From Clostridia bacterium (GTDB taxonomy: Bacteria > Bacillota > Clostridia > Oscillospirales > Acutalibacteraceae): a stretch of DNA of 10,387 bases. A program made the position numbers and the translations under genes. The stretch covers positions 1-10,387 of the forward strand of contig JAFYNC010000186.1 of assembly GCA_017549905.1 (NCBI GenBank). Reading direction: 5' to 3'. Positions 1 through 6,268 of this stretch are shown in pieces. The notes under the pieces were generated by a model. The model worked only from the letters and a program-made list of their open reading frames with translations. It was not told the DNA's origin and ran no database searches. How positions within the stretch are numbered: position 1 is the stretch's first letter; each line of letters begins with the position of its first letter.

Positions 1-827
1 ATATAAAAATCTCCGTAATTCCATACGCACTTGGCGTTGGTTGTTGCTGTTCCGCCATAATAATAAGATGTTGTCGATTCAATCACTTTCCCTTTGTCGT
101 TATATATTGTTCCATCTTCTAAAATGTTTCCGTTGTTATCATATTCGATTAAAGTGGAGTATTCATTGTTGTTATCTTTGCCTCGAACCAGTATAAGTTG
201 TTTGTTGTCGTTATATTCAAAAAATGTTTCTGTTCTTGAAGAGTTTGTCGCATATTCGATTTTGTTATTGTTGCCTTCTTTATCATAAATGAAATCGGCG
301 GTATATATAATTTTTTCGGTATCTTTATAGTAACCAGTAACTTTTAATAGTTTATTGTTATCGTCATATATCAGTGTTTCGTGATAAGGTTGGTAGTTGA
401 CCAAATAAGCATTTTTCAACAAATGATTAACAACTTTCTTTTGAATTTTATGAATAGGAACTGTAGTTGCATCAATTTCAATTATGTTACCTTTTTTGTC
501 ATAAAAATAATTGATAGTATATGGTCCGACCTCGTTGCCTAAATTATCATCAGGAACAACTATTGTTTTACTTAAGAGAACATCTTTAATTACAATAAAT
601 TTATTTTTTAATTCTTCAGCAAGTTTTTTGTCTTTTATATCATCAATTTTCTTATATGCTTCTTCGTACTTTGCGGAAGCAATTAAATCAAGTACGTCAT
701 TATAATTTTTATCTATTGTGACATTTTCCGTTTCTTTTGTTGAATCAGTTAAATTTTCGTTTTGGCTACATGCAGTTAAACAAAATAACATACATATTAT
801 TAAAAGCGTTGCAGCTATTTTTTTCAT
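1..827 (-). CDS. Putative lipoprotein with YD-like repeats, C-terminus cut off by the window edge
   Basis: Reading leftward from an ATG at 827-825, 275 codons stay open to the window edge, so the stop codon lies outside. A good Shine-Dalgarno (AAGGAGAGG, 842-834 on this strand) precedes the start. Residues 1-20 form a lipoprotein signal: MKK, a hydrophobic stretch, then the lipobox LTAC with the lipidated cysteine at 20, so the protein is probably anchored outside the membrane. Residues 41-88 look helical and charged. From about residue 103 there are repeated hairpin-like units of the form Y-D/N-x-x-x-N/K, at Y109, Y154, Y181, Y205, Y229 and Y242. They resemble YD/Rhs-type or toxin-antigen-like beta repeats. 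I do not recognise the family and assign no function. The gene is visibly richer in A+T and Asn codons than the rest of the window, which fits an accessory or transferred gene. It is transcribed away from spoVT. Confidence 0.85.
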   Translation of the reverse strand, partial: MKKIAATLLIICMLFCLTACSQNENLTDSTKETENVTIDKNYNDVLDLIASAKYEEAYKKIDDIKDKKLAEELKNKFIVIKDVLLSKTIVVPDDNLGNEVGPYTINYFYDKKGNIIEIDATTVPIHKIQKKVVNHLLKNAYLVNYQPYHETLIYDDNNKLLKVTGYYKDTEKIIYTADFIYDKEGNNNKIEYATNSSRTETFFEYNDNKQLILVRGKDNNNEYSTLIEYDNNGNILEDGTIYNDKGKVIESTTSYYYGGTATTNAKCVWNYGDFY

Positions 828-852
828 TTTTATCCTCTCCTTAATTTTCTTT

Positions 853-881
853 ATTATATCATAATCAATTCAAAAAGTAAA
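853..881 (-). promoter_or_regulatory. Promoter of the putative lipoprotein gene
   Basis: On the minus strand a -35 box TTTACT (881-876) is followed by exactly 17 bases and a perfect -10 box TATAAT (858-853), 25 bases upstream of the start codon. This is a textbook housekeeping-sigma arrangement. It lies back to back with the spoVT promoter. Confidence 0.7.
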
Positions 882-905
882 CATTATCAGTATAAAACTC
901 CTTTG

Positions 906-934
906 TTGACAGATAATAGAAATATCGTTACAAA
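906..934 (+). promoter_or_regulatory. Candidate promoter of spoVT
   Basis: A consensus -35 box TTGACA (906-911) is followed by 17 bases and a weaker -10-like TACAAA (929-934, four of six matches). In Bacillus spoVT is read by the forespore sigma factor G. I looked for a sigma-G-like -10 (CATnnTA) upstream of this gene and found none at the right spacing, so this vegetative-type promoter is the best visible candidate. Confidence 0.5.
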
Positions 935-971
935 AGTTCCCAAAGTGAATCAAAATCAAAAAAGGAACTTT
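933..971. repeat. 8-bp inverted repeat upstream of spoVT, possible operator
   Basis: AAAGTTCC (933-940) and GGAACTTT (964-971) are perfect inverted copies, 23 bases apart and about three helical turns centre to centre. The left arm overlaps the candidate -10 box, so the transcript would not carry both arms. That favours a DNA binding site over an RNA hairpin. SpoVT and its relative AbrB often control their own synthesis, which makes autoregulation possible, but this is inference and the region is AT-rich. Confidence 0.35.
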
Positions 972-1007
972 AGGTTTTCAATTATCTAAACAAAGGAGAA
1001 TTTATAT

Positions 1008-1541
1008 ATGAAAGCAACTGGAATTGTGAGAAGAATTGACGACCTTGGTCGTGTTGTTATACCCAAGGAAATCAGAAGAACAATGCGCATCCGTGAGGGA
1101 GACCCGCTTGAAATCTACACGGGCATTGGCGGGGAGGTTGTGTTTAAAAAATATTCGCCGATAGGCGAGCTTTCGGAGTTTGTGGGGCAATATGCCGAGG
1201 CGATTGCGAAAAACACCAAATTTCCCGTTGTTATCTGCGACCGCGACCATTGTGTTGCGGCGGCGGGTATTTCCAAAAAAGAGGTTTTGGAAAGGCGCAT
1301 TACATCATCGCTTGAAGATGCTATGGAGCAAAGGCGCACTGTGAATTTTGAGGGCAACAAAGGCTTTGAGGCGCTTGAGGGAATTAAGCGCGAGGTAAAG
1401 GTTGGAGTGCCGATTATCAATGCCGGTGATGTTAGCGGAGCGGTTGTGCTAATGGCTGACGAAACAGGCGCCGAAGCCGACGACAGCGACATAAAATTGG
1501 TAACGGTTGCGGCAGATTTTTTAGGTCGTCAAATGGAATAA
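1008..1541 (+). CDS. spoVT: Stage V sporulation protein T, AbrB-type transcription regulator
   Basis: This is a DNA-binding regulator that in Bacillus adjusts forespore gene expression late in sporulation. The 177-residue length matches the family (about 178). Residues 1-50 form the AbrB/SpoVT swapped-hairpin DNA-binding domain, beginning MKATGIVRRIDDLGRVVIPK, with the family's IPKEIRRTMRIREGDPLEI stretch. The remainder is a GAF-like C-terminal domain. That domain is the part that distinguishes SpoVT from AbrB, which is only about 95 residues long. The start is well supported by AAAGGAGAA at 992-1000, 7 bases before the ATG. The gene stands alone, with its own promoter region and a strong terminator right after the stop. 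Its presence is the best evidence that the organism forms spores or descends from one that did. Confidence 0.96.
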   Translation: MKATGIVRRIDDLGRVVIPKEIRRTMRIREGDPLEIYTGIGGEVVFKKYSPIGELSEFVGQYAEAIAKNTKFPVVICDRDHCVAAAGISKKEVLERRITSSLEDAMEQRRTVNFEGNKGFEALEGIKREVKVGVPIINAGDVSGAVVLMADETGAEADDSDIKLVTVAADFLGRQME

Positions 1542-1547
1542 ACTTTT

Positions 1548-1572
1548 GAGAGGGTTTGACCCTCTCTTTTTT
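1548..1572 (+). terminator. Intrinsic terminator of spoVT
   Basis: A perfect 7-bp stem GAGAGGG (1548-1554) / CCCTCTC (1560-1566) with a 5-base loop TTTGA is followed by six T (1567-1572). It starts 6 bases after the spoVT stop codon and separates spoVT from pyk. Confidence 0.93.
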
Positions 1573-1581
1573 ATCTAAATG

Positions 1582-1619
1582 TATTGTTATTTCAAAAAAA
1601 ATGTGGTAAAATAACAATA
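1582..1619. repeat. 11-bp perfect inverted repeat spanning the pyk promoter
   Basis: TATTGTTATTT (1582-1592) and AAATAACAATA (1609-1619) are exact reverse complements separated by 16 bases. One arm covers the -35 box and the other covers the -10 box and predicted start. This placement suits an operator for a dimeric or tetrameric repressor. The sequence matches neither the CcpA nor the Rex consensus as I know them. Confidence 0.5.
1584..1612 (+). promoter_or_regulatory. Promoter of the pyk operon
   Basis: The -35 box TTGTTA (1584-1589), a 17-base spacer and the -10 box TAAAAT (1607-1612), preceded by TGG at 1604-1606, give an extended -10 promoter. The predicted transcription start is near 1619, leaving a leader of about 50 bases before pyk. 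Both boxes lie within the inverted repeat at 1582-1619. Confidence 0.75.
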
Positions 1620-1671
1620 GAATGGGATAATTTGGACCTCGTATAACAACGAAACAGGTGTGATTTTTAAA

Positions 1672-3096
1672 ATGGAAAACTTTATCAGAAGAACAAAAAT
1701 TGTATGCACAATAGGCCCTGCCTGTTCAGATGAAGAAACAATAACAAAAATGTGTCTTGCGGGAATGAATGTTGCCCGACTCAATTTTTCACATAATACA
1801 CACGATGACCACGCAAAAAGAATTGCTACTATTAAAAATGTGCGCGAAAAGTTAGGTCTTCCAATCGCAATTTTACTTGATACAAAAGGTCCTGAATACC
1901 GTATTAAAACCTTTAAAGACGGCAAGATTTTCTTAAACGAGGGCGACATTTTCACCTTTACTGCCGATGAAATTGAAGGCGATGAAAGAGGAGTTTCGGT
2001 CAATTATAAAAACATGCCCAATGAAATGTCTGTTGGCGATACAATTTTGCTTAATAACGGGCTTTTGACTTTTGAGGTTATTGAAACTACTGAAACTGAT
2101 GTTAAATGCAAAGTGATAATCGGTGGCGAACTTTCTAACCGAAAAAGCATGAGTTTTCCGAATAAAACTTTAAAACAGGTATATTTAAGTGAACAGGATA
2201 AGCAGGATATTTTGTTTGGACTTGAACACGATGTGGATTTCCTTGCTTGTTCATTTGTTTCCTGTCGTCAAGACTTAATAGATGTTAAAAATTTCCTTAA
2301 AGAAAACGGAAATACAGATATTGATATTATTGCTAAAATCGAAAACCGTTCAGGTGTTGATAATATTGAAGAAATCTGCGAGGAATGTGACGGAATAATG
2401 ATTGCCCGCGGTGATATGGGTGTTGAAATTCCGTTTGAGGAGTTGCCGCAGATTCAGAAAAAACTTATAACAAAATGCCGTTTGCTTGGCAAACGTGTTA
2501 TTACAGCAACCGAAATGCTTGAATCAATGATTCAAAACGCGCGTCCTACCAGAGCTGAAATTTCTGACGTTGCAAACGCGGTTTATGACGGCACAAGCGC
2601 TATTATGCTATCGGGTGAGACCGCCGCAGGCAAATACCCTGTGAAATCGGTTGAAACAATGGCAAGAATAGCCGTAAGCACCGAGCAGAATATACACTAT
2701 GCAAAGCGATTTTTAAACCGCGATTTTAAAATTAAAAATACTGTTGATGCAATATCTCACGCAACCTGCGGAATGGCTATAGATATTGACGCAAAGGCTA
2801 TTGCAGTTTGCTCACTTTCGGGTATGACTGCCCGAATGGTATCTCGCTTCAGACCCCACGTTACCATTATCGGTGTTACAACCGATGAAAAAACATGGAG
2901 AGAATTGGCGCTTTCGTGGGGCGTAGTTCCTGTGATGTGTGAGAATTTCAACTCGACCGATGTACTTTTCTATACCGCCGCAAATCTCACAAAAGAAGCG
3001 TTAGGACTCGAAAAGGGCGACAAAATAGTTCTTACGGGCGGTGTTACTAACGGAAAATCGGGCAACACAAACCTTATAAAAGTAGAAACTCTTTAA
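1672..3096 (+). CDS. pyk: Pyruvate kinase
   Basis: This cytoplasmic enzyme makes pyruvate and ATP from phosphoenolpyruvate and ADP, the last step of glycolysis. From ATG 1672 the protein has 474 residues, a standard length without the extra C-terminal PEP-utiliser domain of Bacillus pyruvate kinases. Visible motifs are NVARLNFSH (33-41, R36 binds substrate), DTKGPEYR (70-77), AKIEN (221-225, catalytic K222, metal ligand E224), ARGDMG (245-250, metal ligand D248), TATEM with T280, and ARPTRAEISDVANAV (290-304). E75 in the GPE motif is the residue type linked to potassium-dependent enzymes. An in-frame GTG at 1660 would overlap the only Shine-Dalgarno (AGGTG, 1656-1660), so the ATG is preferred. 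The segment at 157-180 departs from the usual VNLPG...LP pattern, reading SFPNKTL. No terminator is visible after the gene and the flippase follows after 33 bases, so they are probably co-transcribed. Confidence 0.96.
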   Translation: MENFIRRTKIVCTIGPACSDEETITKMCLAGMNVARLNFSHNTHDDHAKRIATIKNVREKLGLPIAILLDTKGPEYRIKTFKDGKIFLNEGDIFTFTADEIEGDERGVSVNYKNMPNEMSVGDTILLNNGLLTFEVIETTETDVKCKVIIGGELSNRKSMSFPNKTLKQVYLSEQDKQDILFGLEHDVDFLACSFVSCRQDLIDVKNFLKENGNTDIDIIAKIENRSGVDNIEEICEECDGIMIARGDMGVEIPFEELPQIQKKLITKCRLLGKRVITATEMLESMIQNARPTRAEISDVANAVYDGTSAIMLSGETAAGKYPVKSVETMARIAVSTEQNIHYAKRFLNRDFKIKNTVDAISHATCGMAIDIDAKAIAVCSLSGMTARMVSRFRPHVTIIGVTTDEKTWRELALSWGVVPVMCENFNSTDVLFYTAANLTKEALGLEKGDKIVLTGGVTNGKSGNTNLIKVETL

Positions 3097-3129
3097 TCAT
3101 AATTTTGCATTTTAATAGGTGGTGACATT

Positions 3130-4551
3130 TTGTCTAAAAATAAATATACGACCTTGTTATCAAACACTTTGCTTATAAGTATGGGTACATTTGGTTCAAA
3201 ACTGCTTGTATTTTTGATGGTAAGGTTTTACACGGGGTATCTTACTCCGTCTGATTACAGTACGGCAGACCTTATAACCCAAACTGCAAATTTGCTTTTT
3301 CCTATAATATCTTTAGGCATAACCGAGGGTGTATTCCGTTTTGCAATGGATAAAAGTTCAAATAGAAAAAGTGTCTTTACCTTTGGATTTTTGAGCATAA
3401 CAGTGGGTGCGGTGCTATTTTTTGCATTAACCCCGATACTTAAGCTTTTCGAAGATTTTACAGGCTTTATATGGCTTATTGTGGTTTACACGTTAGCCGC
3501 CTGTTATCACGCTCTTTGTTCGCAATACATAAGAGCAATCGGCAAAACAGCGCTTTTTGCGATACAGGGAATTATTAACACAATGCTTGTTATTGTGCTT
3601 AATATCCTGTTTCTCGCGGTGTTCGATATTGGTGTTACTGGTTATGTTCTTTCGGTTGTAGTTGCAGATACATTATGCGCGCTGTTTTTGTTTGTAAAAG
3701 AAAAACTTTGGCGTATGCTTACAATAAAACCCGACAAATCCGTACTACTGCCAATGCTTAAATACAGCATACCGCTTATTCCAACAACGGTTTTTTGGTG
3801 GATTACCAGTGTGTCGGATAGATATATGGTAAACGAAATGATAAGCAGTAGCGCTAACGGAATTTATACAGTATCTTATAAATTACCGACATTGTTAACA
3901 TTAGTTTCAAGCATATTTATGCAAGCGTGGCAGTTTTCTGCCGTTACAGAGGATAACGGAAACAAAGAGGAACATTCTCTGTTTTACAGTAAGGTGTGGT
4001 CTTCTTTCCAGGCTGTTATGTTTTTGGCAGGCGCTGCGGTTATAGCCTTTGCAAAGCCTGTTATAAGGCTTCTTACGGCAGAGGATTATTACAGTGCTTG
4101 GATTTATGTGCCTTTACTTGCGGTTTCTATGGTTTATACCGCTTTTGCTTCGTTTACTGGAACGGTTTATGTTGTAACTAAAAAAAGTGTTAACTCATTT
4201 GTAACTGCCTTTTTGGGAGCGGCAATTAATATTGTTCTTAATTTCTTGTTAATACCGTCCGCCTTAGGCGTTCAGGGCGCGGCTATTGCAACCGTTTCAA
4301 GTTATTTCATTGTGTTTATAATAAGAGCGTTAAACTCTCAAAAATATATTAAATATAAGCTTTATGGTTGGCATATTGCGCTAAATACCATCATAATTTT
4401 TACTCAGGCGACAGTAATGATACTTGAAATTAAATATTGGATTTTAATTCAAACGGTATGTATTATAATGCTTTTAGCTTTCAACCTTAATTTTTTCATA
4501 GGTTTTGCAGAAAAAATATTTTCTTCTTTTTTTAGGAGGAACAAAAGATGA
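3130..4551 (+). CDS. Polysaccharide-type flippase (Wzx/MVF-like membrane transporter)
   Basis: This is a 473-residue integral membrane protein of the MOP exporter superfamily (COG2244-like oligosaccharide flippases). Members flip lipid-linked sugar intermediates across the cytoplasmic membrane. Roughly 12-14 hydrophobic segments are visible, starting at about residues 11-34. A characteristic stretch PLIPTTVFWWITSVSDRYMV occurs around 213-233, at the start of the second six-helix bundle, and a Polysacc_synt_C-like half follows. The N-terminal NTLLISMGTFGSKLLVFLMV is typical of the family. The start is TTG, supported by AGGTGGTG at 3117-3124, 5 bases upstream; no ATG lies nearby. It is in an operon-like arrangement between pyk and the small membrane protein, whose ATG overlaps its TGA. 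No glycosyltransferases are adjacent, so the substrate is unknown; a peptidoglycan, teichoic-acid or capsule intermediate is possible. Confidence 0.88.
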   Translation: MSKNKYTTLLSNTLLISMGTFGSKLLVFLMVRFYTGYLTPSDYSTADLITQTANLLFPIISLGITEGVFRFAMDKSSNRKSVFTFGFLSITVGAVLFFALTPILKLFEDFTGFIWLIVVYTLAACYHALCSQYIRAIGKTALFAIQGIINTMLVIVLNILFLAVFDIGVTGYVLSVVVADTLCALFLFVKEKLWRMLTIKPDKSVLLPMLKYSIPLIPTTVFWWITSVSDRYMVNEMISSSANGIYTVSYKLPTLLTLVSSIFMQAWQFSAVTEDNGNKEEHSLFYSKVWSSFQAVMFLAGAAVIAFAKPVIRLLTAEDYYSAWIYVPLLAVSMVYTAFASFTGTVYVVTKKSVNSFVTAFLGAAINIVLNFLLIPSALGVQGAAIATVSSYFIVFIIRALNSQKYIKYKLYGWHIALNTIIIFTQATVMILEIKYWILIQTVCIIMLLAFNLNFFIGFAEKIFSSFFRRNKR

Positions 4552-5030
4552 TAAATTTTTTATTTGGCACCGTTTTCGGTAAGGTGCTCACAACATTTTT
4601 AATTTCAATGGTGCCTATAATTGAACTTCGCGGCGCTATTCCGTGGGCTACAGGAATGGGACTTTCACCTGCTATTGCAATACCGGTTGCAATGATAGGA
4701 AATATTTTGCCTATCCCGTTTATTATTTTGTTTATCAAAAAGATTTTTGCTTGGATGAGGAAGATTAGCCCAAAGCTTAATAAAGTGGTAGATAAAATGG
4801 AAGCCAAGGCAGAGAAGAACAAGGAAAAGGTTTTAAAATATGCTTTTTGGGGTTTGGTATTGTTTGTTGCAATTCCTTTGCCCGGCACAGGCGGTTGGAC
4901 AGGAGCACTTGTTGCAGCTATGCTCGATATGCCGCTTAAAAAGGCTTTTCCAAGTATTCTGCTCGGCATTTTGGGAGCGGGAATTATTGTGGCTTTTGTA
5001 AGCTATGGTGCGGCGGCACTGTTTTTCTGA
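4548..5030 (+). CDS. Small multi-drug export family membrane protein (COG2426-like)
   Basis: This is a 160-residue membrane protein of the Sm_multidrug_ex family (COG2426). The 'drug export' name is historical and not good evidence of function. Two signature loops are clear: IIELRGAIP (24-32) and IPLPGTGGWTG (109-119). Each is flanked by hydrophobic segments, with a charged helical stretch at about 71-97 between them. The loop-with-glycine/proline pattern in two halves recalls the re-entrant loops of DedA/VTT lipid transporters, to which I believe this family has been linked by structure prediction. Its ATG overlaps the flippase stop as ATGA (4548-4551) and a strong AGGAGGA (4534-4540) sits inside the flippase end, so the two are translationally coupled. 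A shared role in membrane lipid-carrier traffic is plausible but is inference. Confidence 0.88.
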   Translation: MINFLFGTVFGKVLTTFLISMVPIIELRGAIPWATGMGLSPAIAIPVAMIGNILPIPFIILFIKKIFAWMRKISPKLNKVVDKMEAKAEKNKEKVLKYAFWGLVLFVAIPLPGTGGWTGALVAAMLDMPLKKAFPSILLGILGAGIIVAFVSYGAAALFF

Positions 5031-5046
5031 AAATACACCTTTTAAA

Positions 5047-5075
5047 TTGACAAAAAATAGGTGATGTGATAAAAT
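5047..5075 (+). promoter_or_regulatory. Promoter of the minD-mgsA-hisS-aspS operon
   Basis: A perfect -35 TTGACA (5047-5052), a 17-base spacer and a -10 TAAAAT (5070-5075) with TGA just before it (5067-5069) form a strong extended -10 promoter. It begins 17 bases after the preceding stop. No terminator is visible in between, so read-through from the pyk operon may add to its output. Confidence 0.85.
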
Positions 5076-5112
5076 ATCTACTGAAGTAGTATTGATTTAC
5101 AGGAGTATTCTT

Positions 5113-5844
5113 ATGGGAAAGGTTTTTGCAACCGTATCTGGTAAAGGCGGTGTGGGCAAATCCTCTGTTACGGCAGGGCTTGGAATTGCACTTGCGCAAA
5201 AGGGCAAACGTGTTCTGCTTGTTGATATGGATGAGGGGCTCAGATGTCTTGACCTCTTATTAGGTGTGGATAAAACAGCGGTTTTTGATTTGTCGGATAT
5301 TCTTTCGGGCAAAGCAATAGAAGATGCGGTTTATCCTTGCGCTTATAAAGAGGGGCTGTTTTTAGTGCCTGCCCCCGCAAAAACAGGACTTATTGTTAAC
5401 GATGCTCTAAGAAGTTTTGCTACTTCTGTTAAAGGTATGTTTGATATTGTGATTTTCGATTTTCCTGCGGGAATAAACGAGGAACAGTATTTATCGTTAC
5501 CTGAGGACACCTTGTTTTTAACCGTTGCGATTCCCGATCCTGTGTCGGTAAGGGATGCCGCGGCTATAAGCGATGTTCTTTATTCCAAAAATCTTGAAGC
5601 AAGACTTATTATTAATCGCTTTAAGTATAAGCTAAAACGAAAATTGCGTTTTAAAAATGTGGACGAAATAATTGATACCGCAACTTTAAGACTTATCGGA
5701 ATAGTTCCCGAAAGTGATGAAATTGCTCTTTTTTCGCTCAAGAAAAAGCTTCCTAAAAGAAGCAGAGCATTTAAGGCTTTTTCGAGAATTACCGATAGAT
5801 TAGAGGGCGTGGGCAAACCTTTGCCAAAGGCAAAAAAGATATGA
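5113..5844 (+). CDS. minD: MinD-like ParA/MinD family ATPase
   Basis: This is a 243-residue P-loop ATPase of the MinD/ParA class. MinD works on the inner membrane, where with MinC it blocks division away from midcell. The deviant Walker A reads GKGGVGKSS (10-18, signature K11 and catalytic K16). Switch I is [15 protein letters not shown] (37-51), close to MinD's VDTDIGLRNLD. Switch II has DFPAG (116-120). PDPVSVRDA around 150 also matches MinD. After the last helix there is only a short basic tail (KPLPKAKKI) instead of the amphipathic membrane-targeting helix at the end of typical MinD, so membrane binding is doubtful. The ATG at 5113 is chosen because AGGAG (5101-5105) lies 7 bases upstream; an in-frame TTG at 5092 has no such site. 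No minC or minE is in the window, so the protein is MinD-like but may have another job. Confidence 0.8.
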   Translation: MGKVFATVSGKGGVGKSSVTAGLGIALAQKGKRVLLVDMDEGLRCLDLLLGVDKTAVFDLSDILSGKAIEDAVYPCAYKEGLFLVPAPAKTGLIVNDALRSFATSVKGMFDIVIFDFPAGINEEQYLSLPEDTLFLTVAIPDPVSVRDAAAISDVLYSKNLEARLIINRFKYKLKRKLRFKNVDEIIDTATLRLIGIVPESDEIALFSLKKKLPKRSRAFKAFSRITDRLEGVGKPLPKAKKI

Positions 5845-5857
5845 AAGGAAAAGGAAT

Positions 5858-6259
5858 ATGACAATAGCATTAATAGCACATGACGCTAAAAAAGAATTGA
5901 TGGTACAGTTCTGCATCGCATATTGCGGAATTATGTCAAAATATAATCTTGTGGCAACTGGTTCTACAGCTAAGACTGTTTCTGAGGCTACAGGTCTTGA
6001 AATTACAGGCTTTTTAAGCGGTTCTCAGGGCGGAGCACAGCAGATTGCTTCAAGAATAGGTTGCGATGAAATCGATCTCTTGTTACTTTTCAGAGATCCG
6101 TTAAATCCAAGACCTAATGATCCTGATGAAAGTGCGCTTTTGCGTCTTTGCGATGTTCACAATATTCCTGTTGCTACTAATATAGCTACTGCAGAGGTTT
6201 TAATTCATGGTCTTGAGCGCGGAGATCTTGATTGGCGCGAAATAGTTAAAAAAGGATAG
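5858..6259 (+). CDS. mgsA: Methylglyoxal-synthase-like protein lacking key catalytic residues
   Basis: The 133-residue protein clearly belongs to the methylglyoxal synthase family, whose members convert dihydroxyacetone phosphate to methylglyoxal and phosphate. It aligns without gaps to E. coli MgsA over the conserved core, offset 11. The phosphate pocket is kept: K12, T34, G35, S36, T37, S54, G55 (E. coli K23, T45, G46, T47, T48, S65, G66). H8, D9, D80 and D90 (E. coli H19, D20, D91, D101) are also present. However, the catalytic base Asp71 is A60 (GGAQQ instead of GGDQQ) and His98 is N87 (RPNDPD). The rest, such as [21 protein letters not shown], is well preserved and the frame is intact, so this is not a decaying gene. 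It is probably inactive or altered in reaction, perhaps a phosphometabolite sensor. Its ATG follows minD by 13 bases, with AAAGGA at 5844-5849. Confidence 0.88.
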   Translation: MTIALIAHDAKKELMVQFCIAYCGIMSKYNLVATGSTAKTVSEATGLEITGFLSGSQGGAQQIASRIGCDEIDLLLLFRDPLNPRPNDPDESALLRLCDVHNIPVATNIATAEVLIHGLERGDLDWREIVKKG

Positions 6260-6268
6260 ATATTAAAA

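Noticed and set aside
1..827. Plus-strand open frames in the first 800 bases (94-288, 511-705)
   Set aside because: They are short shadows lying antisense to the open lipoprotein frame and have no ribosome site.
1115..1492. 125-codon minus-strand open frame inside spoVT
   Set aside because: It lies fully antisense to a strongly conserved gene, is Ser/Pro-rich as frame shadows usually are, and has no recognisable motif.
1660..1671. In-frame GTG start for pyk, adding four residues
   Set aside because: The GTG is part of the only ribosome binding site, AGGTG; ATG at 1672 is the better start.
1587..2003. 138-codon minus-strand open frame opposite the start of pyk
   Set aside because: It runs across the pyk promoter and coding region; the plus-strand pyruvate kinase motifs explain the sequence.
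4532..4969. 145-codon minus-strand open frame opposite the small membrane protein
   Set aside because: The plus strand carries clear family motifs and a strong ribosome site; the antisense frame is a shadow with no family resemblance.
5036..5063. Short inverted repeat CACCT/AGGTG around the -35 box before minD
   Set aside because: Only 5 bp match, with an imperfect extension; not distinguishable from chance in AT-rich DNA.
5078..5089. Small palindrome CTACTGAAGTAG downstream of the minD promoter
   Set aside because: A stem of 4-5 bp with a tiny loop and no T-run is too weak for a terminator or a convincing operator.
5092..5112. In-frame TTG start for the MinD-like gene
   Set aside because: The AGGAG at 5101-5105 lies inside that extension and serves ATG 5113, which also gives the usual MinD N-terminus.
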